Below, in pieces: positions 4,490-11,790 of a stretch of DNA of 11,873 nucleotides. The notes under the pieces are model-generated. The model did no database searches and had not been told where the DNA came from. It was given only the letters and a program-made list of their open reading frames with translations. How positions within the stretch are numbered: position 1 is the stretch's first letter; every line of letters begins with the position of its first letter. Location: positions 1 through 11,873 of the forward strand of contig CANQDN010000031.1 of assembly GCA_947593275.1 (NCBI GenBank), written 5' to 3'. This stretch comes from an uncultured Bacilli bacterium. Its GTDB lineage: Bacteria; Bacillota_I; Bacilli_A; RF39; UBA660. The position numbers and the translations under genes are program-made.

Positions 4490-6820
4490 TTAACTAACTT
4501 CAGATGATTCATCTGGTATAAAGATAAATGGATCATCAGATTTTCCTGAGCCAGTTAGTGTTACATCAGATGATAACCAAAATGATGGACGAACATAAGA
4601 ATTTTCTTCCAAACGTTTACCACTAGTACGTCCGTCAGTATACAATTCCCACGCATAATAATATTGACCATTAGAACCATAACGCGTAATAGTCCAATAA
4701 TTATGAGTTACCGGAGTTAACCAATTATCACAAGCAAAGCTTCGAAAACAATCTGCTGTATCACTTTGTGCTAAGTAGTAATCGCTTACTTGAATTAATC
4801 CTATATAATTTTCATCACTATTTACATTATTTGTTCCATTTTCTTGATCATATAATAAGTTCCCCGCCATATCTACATTATTGCTTGTCAATGATTTCCA
4901 TTTTGTCTTTAATATTTTGAATTTTACTTTTGTATCTAATCCTGTGTACACCGTACTATTTAAATAGTCATATAAATTACTTTGGCTCCATAGGGTATTG
5001 GCAAGACTAGTTTTGTGCCACCTACTAAATCCTATATCATTATTCGCTACTACTTTCATATTTCCATCTTCATCTATTCCAATGATACGATACATATCTG
5101 AATCAGATGTATTACATGTACTTCCCGTTCCATTTATACATATGTAATTATTAATATCTTTCCCTTGGAAACGATACATTTCTCCAACTATATGATCTGA
5201 TAATTCTGTTGGCTTTTTGCTTTCTACATATTTACCTCCAAGTAATGCTTTAGTGCTAAATGTATATGTCTTAGTTTTATCGGATATTCTTCCTGAATTA
5301 TCTGATACATATATGTAGAATGTATATTCCGTTCCTGCTTCTAAATTTTCTATTGATATATCTTTTGATAATTCACTAGTTTCTATACACGTAAACTCAC
5401 CATTATCTCCTTGCCTATAGCAATATTGCTTTAATCCTGATGAATCTGTATCATTTGCTGTAACTCTCAATGTCATATCTGTTTGATTTTGAACTATTTG
5501 GCTTACATCTGTTACTACAGGATCTGACAAATCTACTATTATACTTGCTCTTTTTATATGCTCAATTGATGTTATATTTCCTGCTTTATCTTTTAAAATC
5601 AAGTACATTATTTTTTCTCCACTGCTGTTGTCCAATGAAGGTTTTGAGGCAGTTGTACTATTTCCAGTAGTTCCTTCCCATACATCATTTAAACATTCTG
5701 AACTACTTGTACTTATACAATACTCTAATACATCATCATCACCCCAGCCTAAATCATATGTTACATTTATCATATGAGTATATCCTTGAGTAAGTGAATC
5801 TGCTCCCGGATCTTGTCTACCAGTTATAGTAAATGTTGTGGGAGTTGGTGCTACTGTATCTTTTATTATATCATCACTATTACTTTTAGCCTCTGATATA
5901 TTTCCTGCTTTATCTTTTATAAAAGCATAAATTGTTTTTGTTCCATCATTAGTATCAGTAAATGTATGACTTACTGTTGCTACCTTACTACCATCTGTAT
6001 ATGATGTCCATGTACATGTACTACTATCATTAGTTTCAGTTATACAATATTCTGCAATATCATCGTCATTCCACTCTAATCTAACACTTACCTCTGCATT
6101 TTGAGTATAACCATTTCCTTCATCAATTTCTACTTTAGAAAAACCACCTTTTGTTTGATCTAACTTAATATCATCACTTTTAACTGCTGTTTCTTGATTA
6201 TATTTATCTCTTAAATAAGCATATAAAGTTTTTGTTCCATCTGGGCCACTTAATTCATAATCTTCTTTTAAACTATAATCTAAATCCACTAACATAATGG
6301 AATTTTCTTTTACAACACTTTTCCATTCACAATTACTTACATTATCTTCTGTAAGTATACAATAATCTTTTATATCATCATCTTGCCATGATAAATAAAC
6401 TTTGGTACTTGTTGTATTTGTATATTCGGGATTTTCAGGTCCTCCAATAAAAAACGTAAAATCATTACTTGGCTTATCATCTTTTAAAAAGTATAAATAA
6501 CAATTTACTTGTTTTTTCTCAATATTAGATAATACTGCTCCCCATTTATTATTATCCCAACTAATTTCTGTTTTTCCTTCACATACACTTTCATAGGGAT
6601 TAAATACATAACCTGATTCTTTATTAGGAACACTTTTTGAATAAGTATATGTTCCTAAATCATTCTTAATATATACACCTAACCCACTATTTTTTTCTTT
6701 TATATCATTTTCATTTAAATATAGTACATCATCTTTTTTTACTTCATTTTTATTAAATACTAATATTCCAGTACTTAATATTAATATACTTATAACTGTT
6801 AAAATTATCTTCTTTTTCAT
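4490..6820 (-). CDS. Exported multi-domain surface protein: Ig-like repeats plus DUF6273-like C-terminal domain
   Basis: The product is 776 residues. Residues 1-22 are a basic-hydrophobic signal or anchor with no lipobox, and there is no LPXTG at the C-terminus, so it is either secreted or held by the N-terminal helix. Residues 71-111 form a small module ending CYLYF that is also present in the gene upstream. Three Ig-like repeats of about 105-109 residues follow (about 120-425), each with the DDDI/V-x-x-YC motif, a second Cys 8-10 residues on, and a DKAGNI-type end. A fibronectin-III/Ig-like unit fills about 430-523. Residues 545-766 resemble DUF6273: the YRIIGIDEDGNMKVV start, the ALWS-like TLWSQSNLYDYLN, and the YWTITRYGSNG...VRPSFWL end, which may be a C-type-lectin/FGE-like fold. 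All 14 cysteines fall into seven close pairs. The ATG at 6820 is 3 nt after the upstream stop, with AAAGGAG inside the end of that gene. Likely a cell-surface adhesin or binding protein; ligand unknown. Confidence 0.85.
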   Translation of the reverse strand: MKKKIILTVISILILSTGILVFNKNEVKKDDVLYLNENDIKEKNSGLGVYIKNDLGTYTYSKSVPNKESGYVFNPYESVCEGKTEISWDNNKWGAVLSNIEKKQVNCYLYFLKDDKPSNDFTFFIGGPENPEYTNTTSTKVYLSWQDDDIKDYCILTEDNVSNCEWKSVVKENSIMLVDLDYSLKEDYELSGPDGTKTLYAYLRDKYNQETAVKSDDIKLDQTKGGFSKVEIDEGNGYTQNAEVSVRLEWNDDDIAEYCITETNDSSTCTWTSYTDGSKVATVSHTFTDTNDGTKTIYAFIKDKAGNISEAKSNSDDIIKDTVAPTPTTFTITGRQDPGADSLTQGYTHMINVTYDLGWGDDDVLEYCISTSSSECLNDVWEGTTGNSTTASKPSLDNSSGEKIMYLILKDKAGNITSIEHIKRASIIVDLSDPVVTDVSQIVQNQTDMTLRVTANDTDSSGLKQYCYRQGDNGEFTCIETSELSKDISIENLEAGTEYTFYIYVSDNSGRISDKTKTYTFSTKALLGGKYVESKKPTELSDHIVGEMYRFQGKDINNYICINGTGSTCNTSDSDMYRIIGIDEDGNMKVVANNDIGFSRWHKTSLANTLWSQSNLYDYLNSTVYTGLDTKVKFKILKTKWKSLTSNNVDMAGNLLYDQENGTNNVNSDENYIGLIQVSDYYLAQSDTADCFRSFACDNWLTPVTHNYWTITRYGSNGQYYYAWELYTDGRTSGKRLEENSYVRPSFWLSSDVTLTGSGKSDDPFIFIPDESSEVS
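5573..5919. repeat. 23-bp direct repeat inside the surface-protein gene
   Basis: Positions 5573-5595 and 5897-5919 are identical over 23 bp. They encode the KDKAGNI motif at the end of two successive Ig-like repeats, 324 bp (108 codons) apart. This reflects domain duplication, with possible recombination between units. Confidence 0.75.
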
Positions 6821-6833
6821 GGCCTACTCCTTT
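6821..6833 (-). promoter_or_regulatory. Ribosome binding site embedded in the end of the upstream gene
   Basis: AAAGGAG on the minus strand is formed by the last Lys and Glu codons of the 285-residue gene, whose TAG stop follows at once; GCC and then ATG (6820) come next. Translation of the 776-residue protein is therefore probably coupled to that of its neighbour. Confidence 0.75.
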
Positions 6834-7681
6834 GTCTTATAATATAGATTACAACTTGTCCCGGCTTCTTTTGGTACTACTGTGACACTATAAGTATCCG
6901 GATTCCATTCCAAAGAAGCATTATGATCACAAGTACTTTTACCTGTATCTAAAGTATAACCTTCATCTTTTGTTGGAGGAGTATCTACTTCTTCTCCATC
7001 TTTATAAATCTTGGCAATTGTTATATCTGCAGTAATATTGGTTGATTCTTCAACTGTTACTACTCCCTCAAATTTACCATTTTTATCTACAGGATATTGA
7101 TCTTGTTGTAAATTAGGATATTCAAGTACTACATAGTAATATAAACTTTCGCCATCATCTGTTCCTCTTATGGCTTCATTTTCGACTAATGTAAATTTAC
7201 TTTCTTGATCTGTAGTTGTAATTGTACCATGTGCAACATAATCTCCTAAGCTTTCAAAGTTACTACTTTCACACTCTTCATAATATTCTCGATGATTAGG
7301 ATTCCCTTTTGCTACTTGTTTACAACTTATACTAGGTGCTGGAATTATTTCTTCTTTTGATCTATAAACATAAAACTTTAGGGGTGTTTTAAGTGTATTT
7401 ATTCCCTTCCATATTACATTATAATCCACAATCTTATTTTCTCCATAAGCTGTTACTTTTATGGCACTAACTGTTCTATGACCTGGCAGAATATCTAAAT
7501 CTTCAAAAGTTAGTTTACCTTCAACTGTTAAATCAACATTATCTAGAGTTGCAGTTGTAACATCAATTTTTGCTTCTTTAAAATCTGTATTTAATACTCC
7601 TGTATAATAAGCATAACTTAAACTAACTACAACAATAAGTATACCAATTATAATTAAACTAATAACATATCTTTTTCTCAA
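6824..7681 (-). CDS. Exported TasA/camelysin-like protein with SipW-type signal
   Basis: The 285-residue product begins MRKRYVISLIIIGILIVVVSLSYAYYTG, a signal of the kind cleaved by SipW-type signal peptidases. It is followed by a TasA/CalY-like beginning (alternating beta segments 36-60 and the DLDILPGH element at 61-68). The segment YYYVVLEYPNLQQDQYPVDK (181-200) with FEGVVTV (204-210) is typical of this family in gut Firmicutes. The C-terminal 40 residues (C251 to C277, ending CNLYY) match a module in the next protein. Four cysteines form two pairs (120/137, 251/277). No ATG is available: the start is TTG at 7681, with AAAGGA 11 nt upstream. Its last codons supply the Shine-Dalgarno of the 776-residue gene, so the two are coupled. 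TasA relatives form extracellular fibres or matrix, but here that role is inference. Confidence 0.78.
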   Translation of the reverse strand: MRKRYVISLIIIGILIVVVSLSYAYYTGVLNTDFKEAKIDVTTATLDNVDLTVEGKLTFEDLDILPGHRTVSAIKVTAYGENKIVDYNVIWKGINTLKTPLKFYVYRSKEEIIPAPSISCKQVAKGNPNHREYYEECESSNFESLGDYVAHGTITTTDQESKFTLVENEAIRGTDDGESLYYYVVLEYPNLQQDQYPVDKNGKFEGVVTVEESTNITADITIAKIYKDGEEVDTPPTKDEGYTLDTGKSTCDHNASLEWNPDTYSVTVVPKEAGTSCNLYYKTKE

Positions 7682-7778
7682 TTTACCATCAATCCTTTAC
7701 CTAACCATTTTAATACTTTATTTAGACTATTTCATTAACTTCGACAAAACATATCAAAACTAGCCAAAATATCTTTTT

Positions 7779-7797
7779 GCAATACTTTATATATTGC
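7779..7797. repeat. Dyad in the leader of the exported-protein operon
   Basis: GCAATA and TATTGC flank a 7-nt centre, about 10-30 nt downstream of the predicted transcription start of the operon. It could be an operator or an RNA hairpin. No T-run follows, so it is not a terminator. Confidence 0.4.
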
Positions 7798-7811
7798 TAT
7801 TTTATATATAC

Positions 7812-7840
7812 AATATACTATATATTTAAGTAAATTTCAA
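7812..7840 (-). promoter_or_regulatory. Promoter of the exported-protein operon
   Basis: On the minus strand TTGAAA (7840-7835) and TATATT (7817-7812) are 17 bp apart, each matching the consensus in five of six positions. The start would be near 7805, giving a leader of about 125 nt before the TTG at 7681. This 203-bp spacer (7682-7884) otherwise holds only the dyad at 7779-7797 and the terminator of the gene upstream. Confidence 0.6.
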
Positions 7841-7875
7841 TATTTTTTGTGAATATTTACTACAAATTGAAGCGT

Positions 7876-7900
7876 AAAAAAAAACTAAAATGATTTAGTT
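7876..7900 (-). terminator. Rho-independent terminator overlapping the stop codon of the S66 peptidase gene
   Basis: AACTAAA (7900-7894), loop TCAT and TTTAGTT (7889-7883) make a perfect 7-bp stem on the minus strand, followed by nine T residues in all (7884-7876). The TAG stop (7887-7885) is inside the 3' arm, so the final codons of the gene are part of the terminator. Confidence 0.75.
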
Positions 7901-8994
7901 CTTTTGTTAGAATAGTTTCTATTATTATTTAAGATAGGTTCATTTATTATAATTTTTTTATTATCATAATCGATTAATACTTCGCCTCCATAAGGTATGA
8001 TACATCTTGGGACAGCATGACCAAAATTAATATTATACATAACTGGTAAGTTTATATCTTTTAAGACTTTTTTATAGATTTCTTTATATTCTTCATAATA
8101 AACTTCATCGATAGGTTTTCCAATTATTAAACCTTTGATACTCGATAATATTCCTTCTTTTTTAAAACAATTTAATATTTCTTCTAGTTTTTCGGGAGAC
8201 ATTTTTTCTTCACTTGTTTCTATAAATAATATTTTATCTTGCCATTCTTCTTTAGGCCACAATTGGTATTTTTCTATGACTTCTTTTTCTTCTTTATTTC
8301 TATTTCCACTTAAGATGTTATATAAACTTTCAAGACAACCCCCAAATAAAGTACCTCTAATTACTCCCGTGCCTTGTAAAACCTCATAACCATGAGTTTC
8401 TTTATGGATTATTCTTGGTTTACCAAGTTCTGTTTTATCATAACTTTCTCTATCAGAGTACCATACATTACTTGGTTCTATTGGATAATTATCTTCTACT
8501 ATAAATAACTTTTCTAAATATTTTTTAGTATAAGGAAGCATAGTTTTATCTAACTCAGCAATATCAGTTAAAAATGATGGACCATAAAAAGTCATTAGGC
8601 CTAAATGATAAAACATTAAATGATTAATGGTTGTATCGGAAAAGCCCATAAATATTTTAGGGTTATTTTTTACTCCTTCAATAAATTCTTCATCTTCCAT
8701 TAAATATGGGATTATTTTATAAGTATCATCACCACCAGTCGCGGTTATTATAGCTTTTATGTCGGGATCTAGGATTGCTTTTTTTAAATCAGCTGCTTTA
8801 GATTCAGGATGTTCACTTAAAAAGGTCATTCCCTTTAAACTATTAGGCATAAAAACTGGCTCTAGGCCAAGCTCTTTTAATCTTTCTATTCCAAGATTTA
8901 ATTCATGAGCACAAAATTCTTCGCCTAATATTCCACTTGATAAACTTACGATTGCTACTTTATCACCAATAGTTAAATAATCTCCTTTTAACAT
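7885..8994 (-). CDS. S66-family LD-carboxypeptidase / MccF-like serine peptidase
   Basis: The 369-residue product contains the S66 catalytic triad: the nucleophile Ser119 in KIFMGFSDTT, Glu259 in ILFIETSEE, and His326 in NINFGHAVPR. Other family landmarks are the N-terminal GDKVAIVSLSSG, ATGGDDTYKIIPYL (85-98), YGPSF (137-141) and GTLFGGCLESL (214-223). S66 enzymes are cytoplasmic and either trim the D-Ala from murein tetrapeptides during recycling (LdcA) or cleave microcin C-like peptide-nucleotides (MccF). At about 369 residues with a long insertion (165-210), this one is closer in layout to the MccF-like branch, so the substrate is open. The ATG at 8994 follows AGAGGG at 5 nt. It starts 18 bp after the mutS stop and is probably co-transcribed with it. 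The last dozen residues are Asn/Lys/Arg-rich and look like an unconserved tail. Confidence 0.88.
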   Translation of the reverse strand: MLKGDYLTIGDKVAIVSLSSGILGEEFCAHELNLGIERLKELGLEPVFMPNSLKGMTFLSEHPESKAADLKKAILDPDIKAIITATGGDDTYKIIPYLMEDEEFIEGVKNNPKIFMGFSDTTINHLMFYHLGLMTFYGPSFLTDIAELDKTMLPYTKKYLEKLFIVEDNYPIEPSNVWYSDRESYDKTELGKPRIIHKETHGYEVLQGTGVIRGTLFGGCLESLYNILSGNRNKEEKEVIEKYQLWPKEEWQDKILFIETSEEKMSPEKLEEILNCFKKEGILSSIKGLIIGKPIDEVYYEEYKEIYKKVLKDINLPVMYNINFGHAVPRCIIPYGGEVLIDYDNKKIIINEPILNNNRNYSNKRTKSF

Positions 8995-9012
8995 ATTAAC
9001 CCTCTTTTCTAA

Positions 9013-11559
9013 TTATTTGTTTTCTAAATCTTTTAATATAAATAAAGCATTTATGGCTTCCATTGGAGTCATATTTAGGGGATCATATTCTTCTAATTTA
9101 CTTCTTAAAAGATCTTTCTTTTCTTCTTTTCCATCAAAATTCATGGCTAGTTGGATATTATCGCTTTCTTTTTTCTTTTTTACCCCACTGTTTTCATATC
9201 TATCCAATATTTCTTTTGCTCTTAAAAGTAAATCTTCGGGCATTTTAGCTAATCTGGCAACATGAATACCATAACTTTTATCGGCTGGTCCATTTTGAAC
9301 TTTATGTAAGAATGTAATCATATTTCCTTCTTCTTTGGCTGCGACATGGACATTTTTAATATTTAAAAACTTTTTATCTAAATCTGTAAGTTCATGATAA
9401 TGGGTGGAAAATAAAGTTTTACATTTAATATTTTGGGCAACATACTCTAATATAGCTTGAGCAAGACTAATACCATCATAAGTTGCAGTTCCTCTTCCTA
9501 ATTCATCAAATAGAATAAGACTATTTTTGGTGGCATTAACTAAAGCATTGCGAGCTTCTTTCATTTCGACCATAAAAGTAGATTCACCACTTACTAAATC
9601 ATCAGAAGCACCAATACGAGTAAATATTTTATCAATAATTGGTAAGTTAGCTTTTTTGGCTGGGACAAAAGAGCCCATTTGAGCCATGATTATAATTATA
9701 GCTAGCTCGCGCATATAAGTTGATTTACCACTCATGTTAGGTCCAGTTATAAGTAAAATATCAGTGGTATTATCCATTAAAATATCATTAGGAACATAAG
9801 GAGTATCTGAAACACTTTCTATTACAGGATGTCTTCCATCAATTATTTCAAGGGTATTATTATCATTTAAAACGGGTTTAACTAAATTATATTCTTCAGC
9901 ACAGACTGCGAGAGATACCATAACATCTAAATCACTTATGATATTGGCGGTTTCTTTTAAGCTTAAAATGCGATCTTTAATGAGATCTCTAATCTCACAA
10001 AAAAGATTATATTCTAATTCAAATATTTTTTCTTCAGCATTTAATATTAAAGATTCTTTTTCTTTTAATTCGGAAGATATAAATCGTTCACAATTCGTTA
10101 AAGTTTGTCTTCTTTCCCAGCCAAATTCTTCACTTACTTTTTTAGCTTCGCCTTTAGATACTTCAATATAATAACCAAAAACACGGTTAAATCCAACTTT
10201 TAAATTCTTAAGACCGGTTTCTTCTTTTATTTTATTTTCAAATTCAGCGATAAAATCTTTGCCACCAGATCTAATACTTTTTAATTCATCTAACTCTTTA
10301 TTATAACCATCTTTAATTATATATCCTTCTTTAATACCTAAAGGAGGATTTTCATATATAGCTTTATCTAATAATTCATATAAATCTTCATGAACGTTAA
10401 TTTGATAAGAAAACTTTAATTCTTGAATAATATCTCTAATTCTTGGTAAAACACTGAGAGAATTTTTAATTTGTAATAAATCACGGGCATTTAAGTTACC
10501 AGTCATAACTTTAGCGCATAATCTTTCTAAATCATAGATTTCATATAATAAACCTCGAAGTTCATCCTTAAGTAGAAATTCATTATTTAATACTTCGATT
10601 TTTTCTTGTCTTTCTAATATTATTTTTTTATCTCTTAAGGGATTTAGTAACCAATTCTTAAGTTTACGAGAACCCATTGCGGTTTTGGTTTTATCTAAAA
10701 GCCAAATTAAGGAATAGGTTCTTTCTTTTAATCTTAAAGTTTCGATTAACTCTAAATTACGAATAGTATGAATATCCATTTCTAAAAAATCATTGCGATT
10801 AATTATTTCTACTTTAGATATATGGTTTAAATCTTTAAGTTCTTTTACAACTAAATAATAGAGTAAATGTCTTATTCCTTGTTTTACTCGAGCATCTTTA
10901 ACACCACTAATTAAATCTTCATAGCCTTCGGTTAAATACTCATTACTGATAGATACTTCTATTCCATATGTATTTTTTAAAGTATTAATTAGATCACTAT
11001 TAAGATTATTTTCTAAAATTACTTCTTTAATATTTAAGTGGAGGATTTCATTTATTAGTTTTTCTTTATCATGAATGATATTTAAGCTTTTAAGTTCACC
11101 GGTGGAAATATCGGCGAATGTTAGCATATATAAATAATCTAAATCTAAGATAGAGGCAATATAATTATTATCATGTTCATTTAAAGATTCTAAATTGACG
11201 ATTGAGCCTTTACTTATTACTTCAACAACTCCCCTTTTTACCATTCCTTTGGCGCTTTTGGGGTCTTCTAGTTGTTCACAGATAGCTATTTTATAGCCTT
11301 TTTCTACTAATTTTTCGATATAGGGAGTAACACTATGAAATGGGACACCACACATGGGAACTCGGGTTTTTAAGCCGGCATTTTTGCCCGTTAAGGTAAG
11401 TTCTAGTTCTCTAGAGGCTGTAATTCCATCTTGAAAAAAGAGTTCATAAAAATCGCCTAAACGAAAAAACAACAATTCATCTGGATGTTCTTTTTTTATT
11501 GCGACATATTGTTGCATCATTGGACTTAGTTCATCAATATTTACATCTTCTAATTTCAT
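9013..11559 (-). CDS. mutS: DNA mismatch repair protein MutS
   Basis: With the ATG at 11559 the product is 848 residues, within the usual MutS1 range. MutS binds base mismatches and small loops and then recruits MutL in an ATP-dependent manner. Domain I carries the mismatch-wedging FYE motif (Phe37, Glu39, in FFRLGDFYELFF). Connector, core and clamp domains follow. The ATPase has Walker A GPNMSGKST (606-614), the GASDDLVSGESTFMVEM signature (about 650-666), Walker B LILFDELGRGT (Asp685, Glu686) and the STHYHEL loop (718-724). IQLAMNF (802-808) is a candidate beta-clamp-binding motif, and DPLNMTPMEAINALF (826-840) is the C-terminal dimerisation helix. Start choice: a GTG four codons upstream (11571) is itself part of AAGGTG, which lies 9 nt before the ATG at 11559 and serves as its Shine-Dalgarno. 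mutL does not follow; the next gene is the S66 peptidase. Confidence 0.97.
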   Translation of the reverse strand: MKLEDVNIDELSPMMQQYVAIKKEHPDELLFFRLGDFYELFFQDGITASRELELTLTGKNAGLKTRVPMCGVPFHSVTPYIEKLVEKGYKIAICEQLEDPKSAKGMVKRGVVEVISKGSIVNLESLNEHDNNYIASILDLDYLYMLTFADISTGELKSLNIIHDKEKLINEILHLNIKEVILENNLNSDLINTLKNTYGIEVSISNEYLTEGYEDLISGVKDARVKQGIRHLLYYLVVKELKDLNHISKVEIINRNDFLEMDIHTIRNLELIETLRLKERTYSLIWLLDKTKTAMGSRKLKNWLLNPLRDKKIILERQEKIEVLNNEFLLKDELRGLLYEIYDLERLCAKVMTGNLNARDLLQIKNSLSVLPRIRDIIQELKFSYQINVHEDLYELLDKAIYENPPLGIKEGYIIKDGYNKELDELKSIRSGGKDFIAEFENKIKEETGLKNLKVGFNRVFGYYIEVSKGEAKKVSEEFGWERRQTLTNCERFISSELKEKESLILNAEEKIFELEYNLFCEIRDLIKDRILSLKETANIISDLDVMVSLAVCAEEYNLVKPVLNDNNTLEIIDGRHPVIESVSDTPYVPNDILMDNTTDILLITGPNMSGKSTYMRELAIIIIMAQMGSFVPAKKANLPIIDKIFTRIGASDDLVSGESTFMVEMKEARNALVNATKNSLILFDELGRGTATYDGISLAQAILEYVAQNIKCKTLFSTHYHELTDLDKKFLNIKNVHVAAKEEGNMITFLHKVQNGPADKSYGIHVARLAKMPEDLLLRAKEILDRYENSGVKKKKESDNIQLAMNFDGKEEKKDLLRSKLEEYDPLNMTPMEAINALFILKDLENK

Positions 11560-11582
11560 ACTACTTTTCACCTTGTAGAAAT

Positions 11583-11591
11583 ATTATACCA
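11583..11591 (-). promoter_or_regulatory. Extended -10 promoter of mutS
   Basis: TGGTATAAT on the minus strand (11591-11583), identical to the element before ylbL. No good -35 is visible at 16-18 bp. The start near 11576 leaves a leader of about 17 nt that contains the AAGGTG site. Confidence 0.5.
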
Positions 11592-11650
11592 AACCAAAGA
11601 GAAAGATTAAATAGTTAAAAAGTTAATTTATGGATTTTTTGAGATTAAAC

Positions 11651-11678
11651 TTGTAATTTATGTAAAATCTGTTATAAT
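11651..11678 (+). promoter_or_regulatory. Plus-strand promoter facing the small peptide gene
   Basis: TTGTAA (11651-11656), a 16-bp spacer, and TGTTATAAT with perfect TATAAT at 11673-11678 and the TGn extension. Transcription would start near 11685, exactly where the first hairpin begins. No plus-strand open frame follows, so its product would be an RNA. Confidence 0.55.
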
Positions 11679-11684
11679 TAAGTT

Positions 11685-11790
11685 GTAGAGTGTTAGGAAC
11701 ATAACATCTACTTATTTCTAATATAGACGTTAACGTCCGTGTTATTATTGTTATAAACATTAATAACTATAGGCGATGACGTCTTTTTTG
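11685..11790 (+). ncRNA. Candidate antisense RNA to the 44-residue peptide gene
   Basis: From the predicted start at about 11685 the transcript has two hairpins. The first (11685-11711) pairs GTAGA with TCTAC, and GTTA with TAAC inside. The second begins with AGACGT (11725-11730) pairing with ACGTCT (11779-11784). It extends through a nearly continuous stem (one A-A mismatch in the first 13 pairs), then GTTATTA with TAATAAC, and TGTT with AACA around a 3-nt loop. Six T residues (11784-11789) follow the outer stem, as in an intrinsic terminator. The RNA would be about 105 nt and complementary to the 3' half and tail of the peptide mRNA. I recognise no named RNA family. Confidence 0.4.

Noticed and set aside
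4523..5188. Diversity-generating retroelement target (lectin-like variable domain)
   Set aside because: The C-terminal domain could have a lectin-like fold, but there is no reverse transcriptase gene and no template repeat near it in the window.
5470..5670. Plus-strand 66-codon frame
   Set aside because: Antisense shadow of the Ig repeats of the surface protein; Leu/Phe-rich by composition and no ribosome site.
8135..8389. Plus-strand 84-codon frame
   Set aside because: Fully inside the well-supported S66 peptidase gene on the other strand.
9017..10171. Three plus-strand frames (9017-9265, 9063-9248, 9938-10171)
   Set aside because: All inside mutS, whose motifs are complete on the minus strand; no ribosome sites.
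11560..11571. GTG at 11571 as the mutS start
   Set aside because: This GTG is the end of the AAGGTG Shine-Dalgarno for the ATG at 11559, and nothing resembling a ribosome site precedes it.
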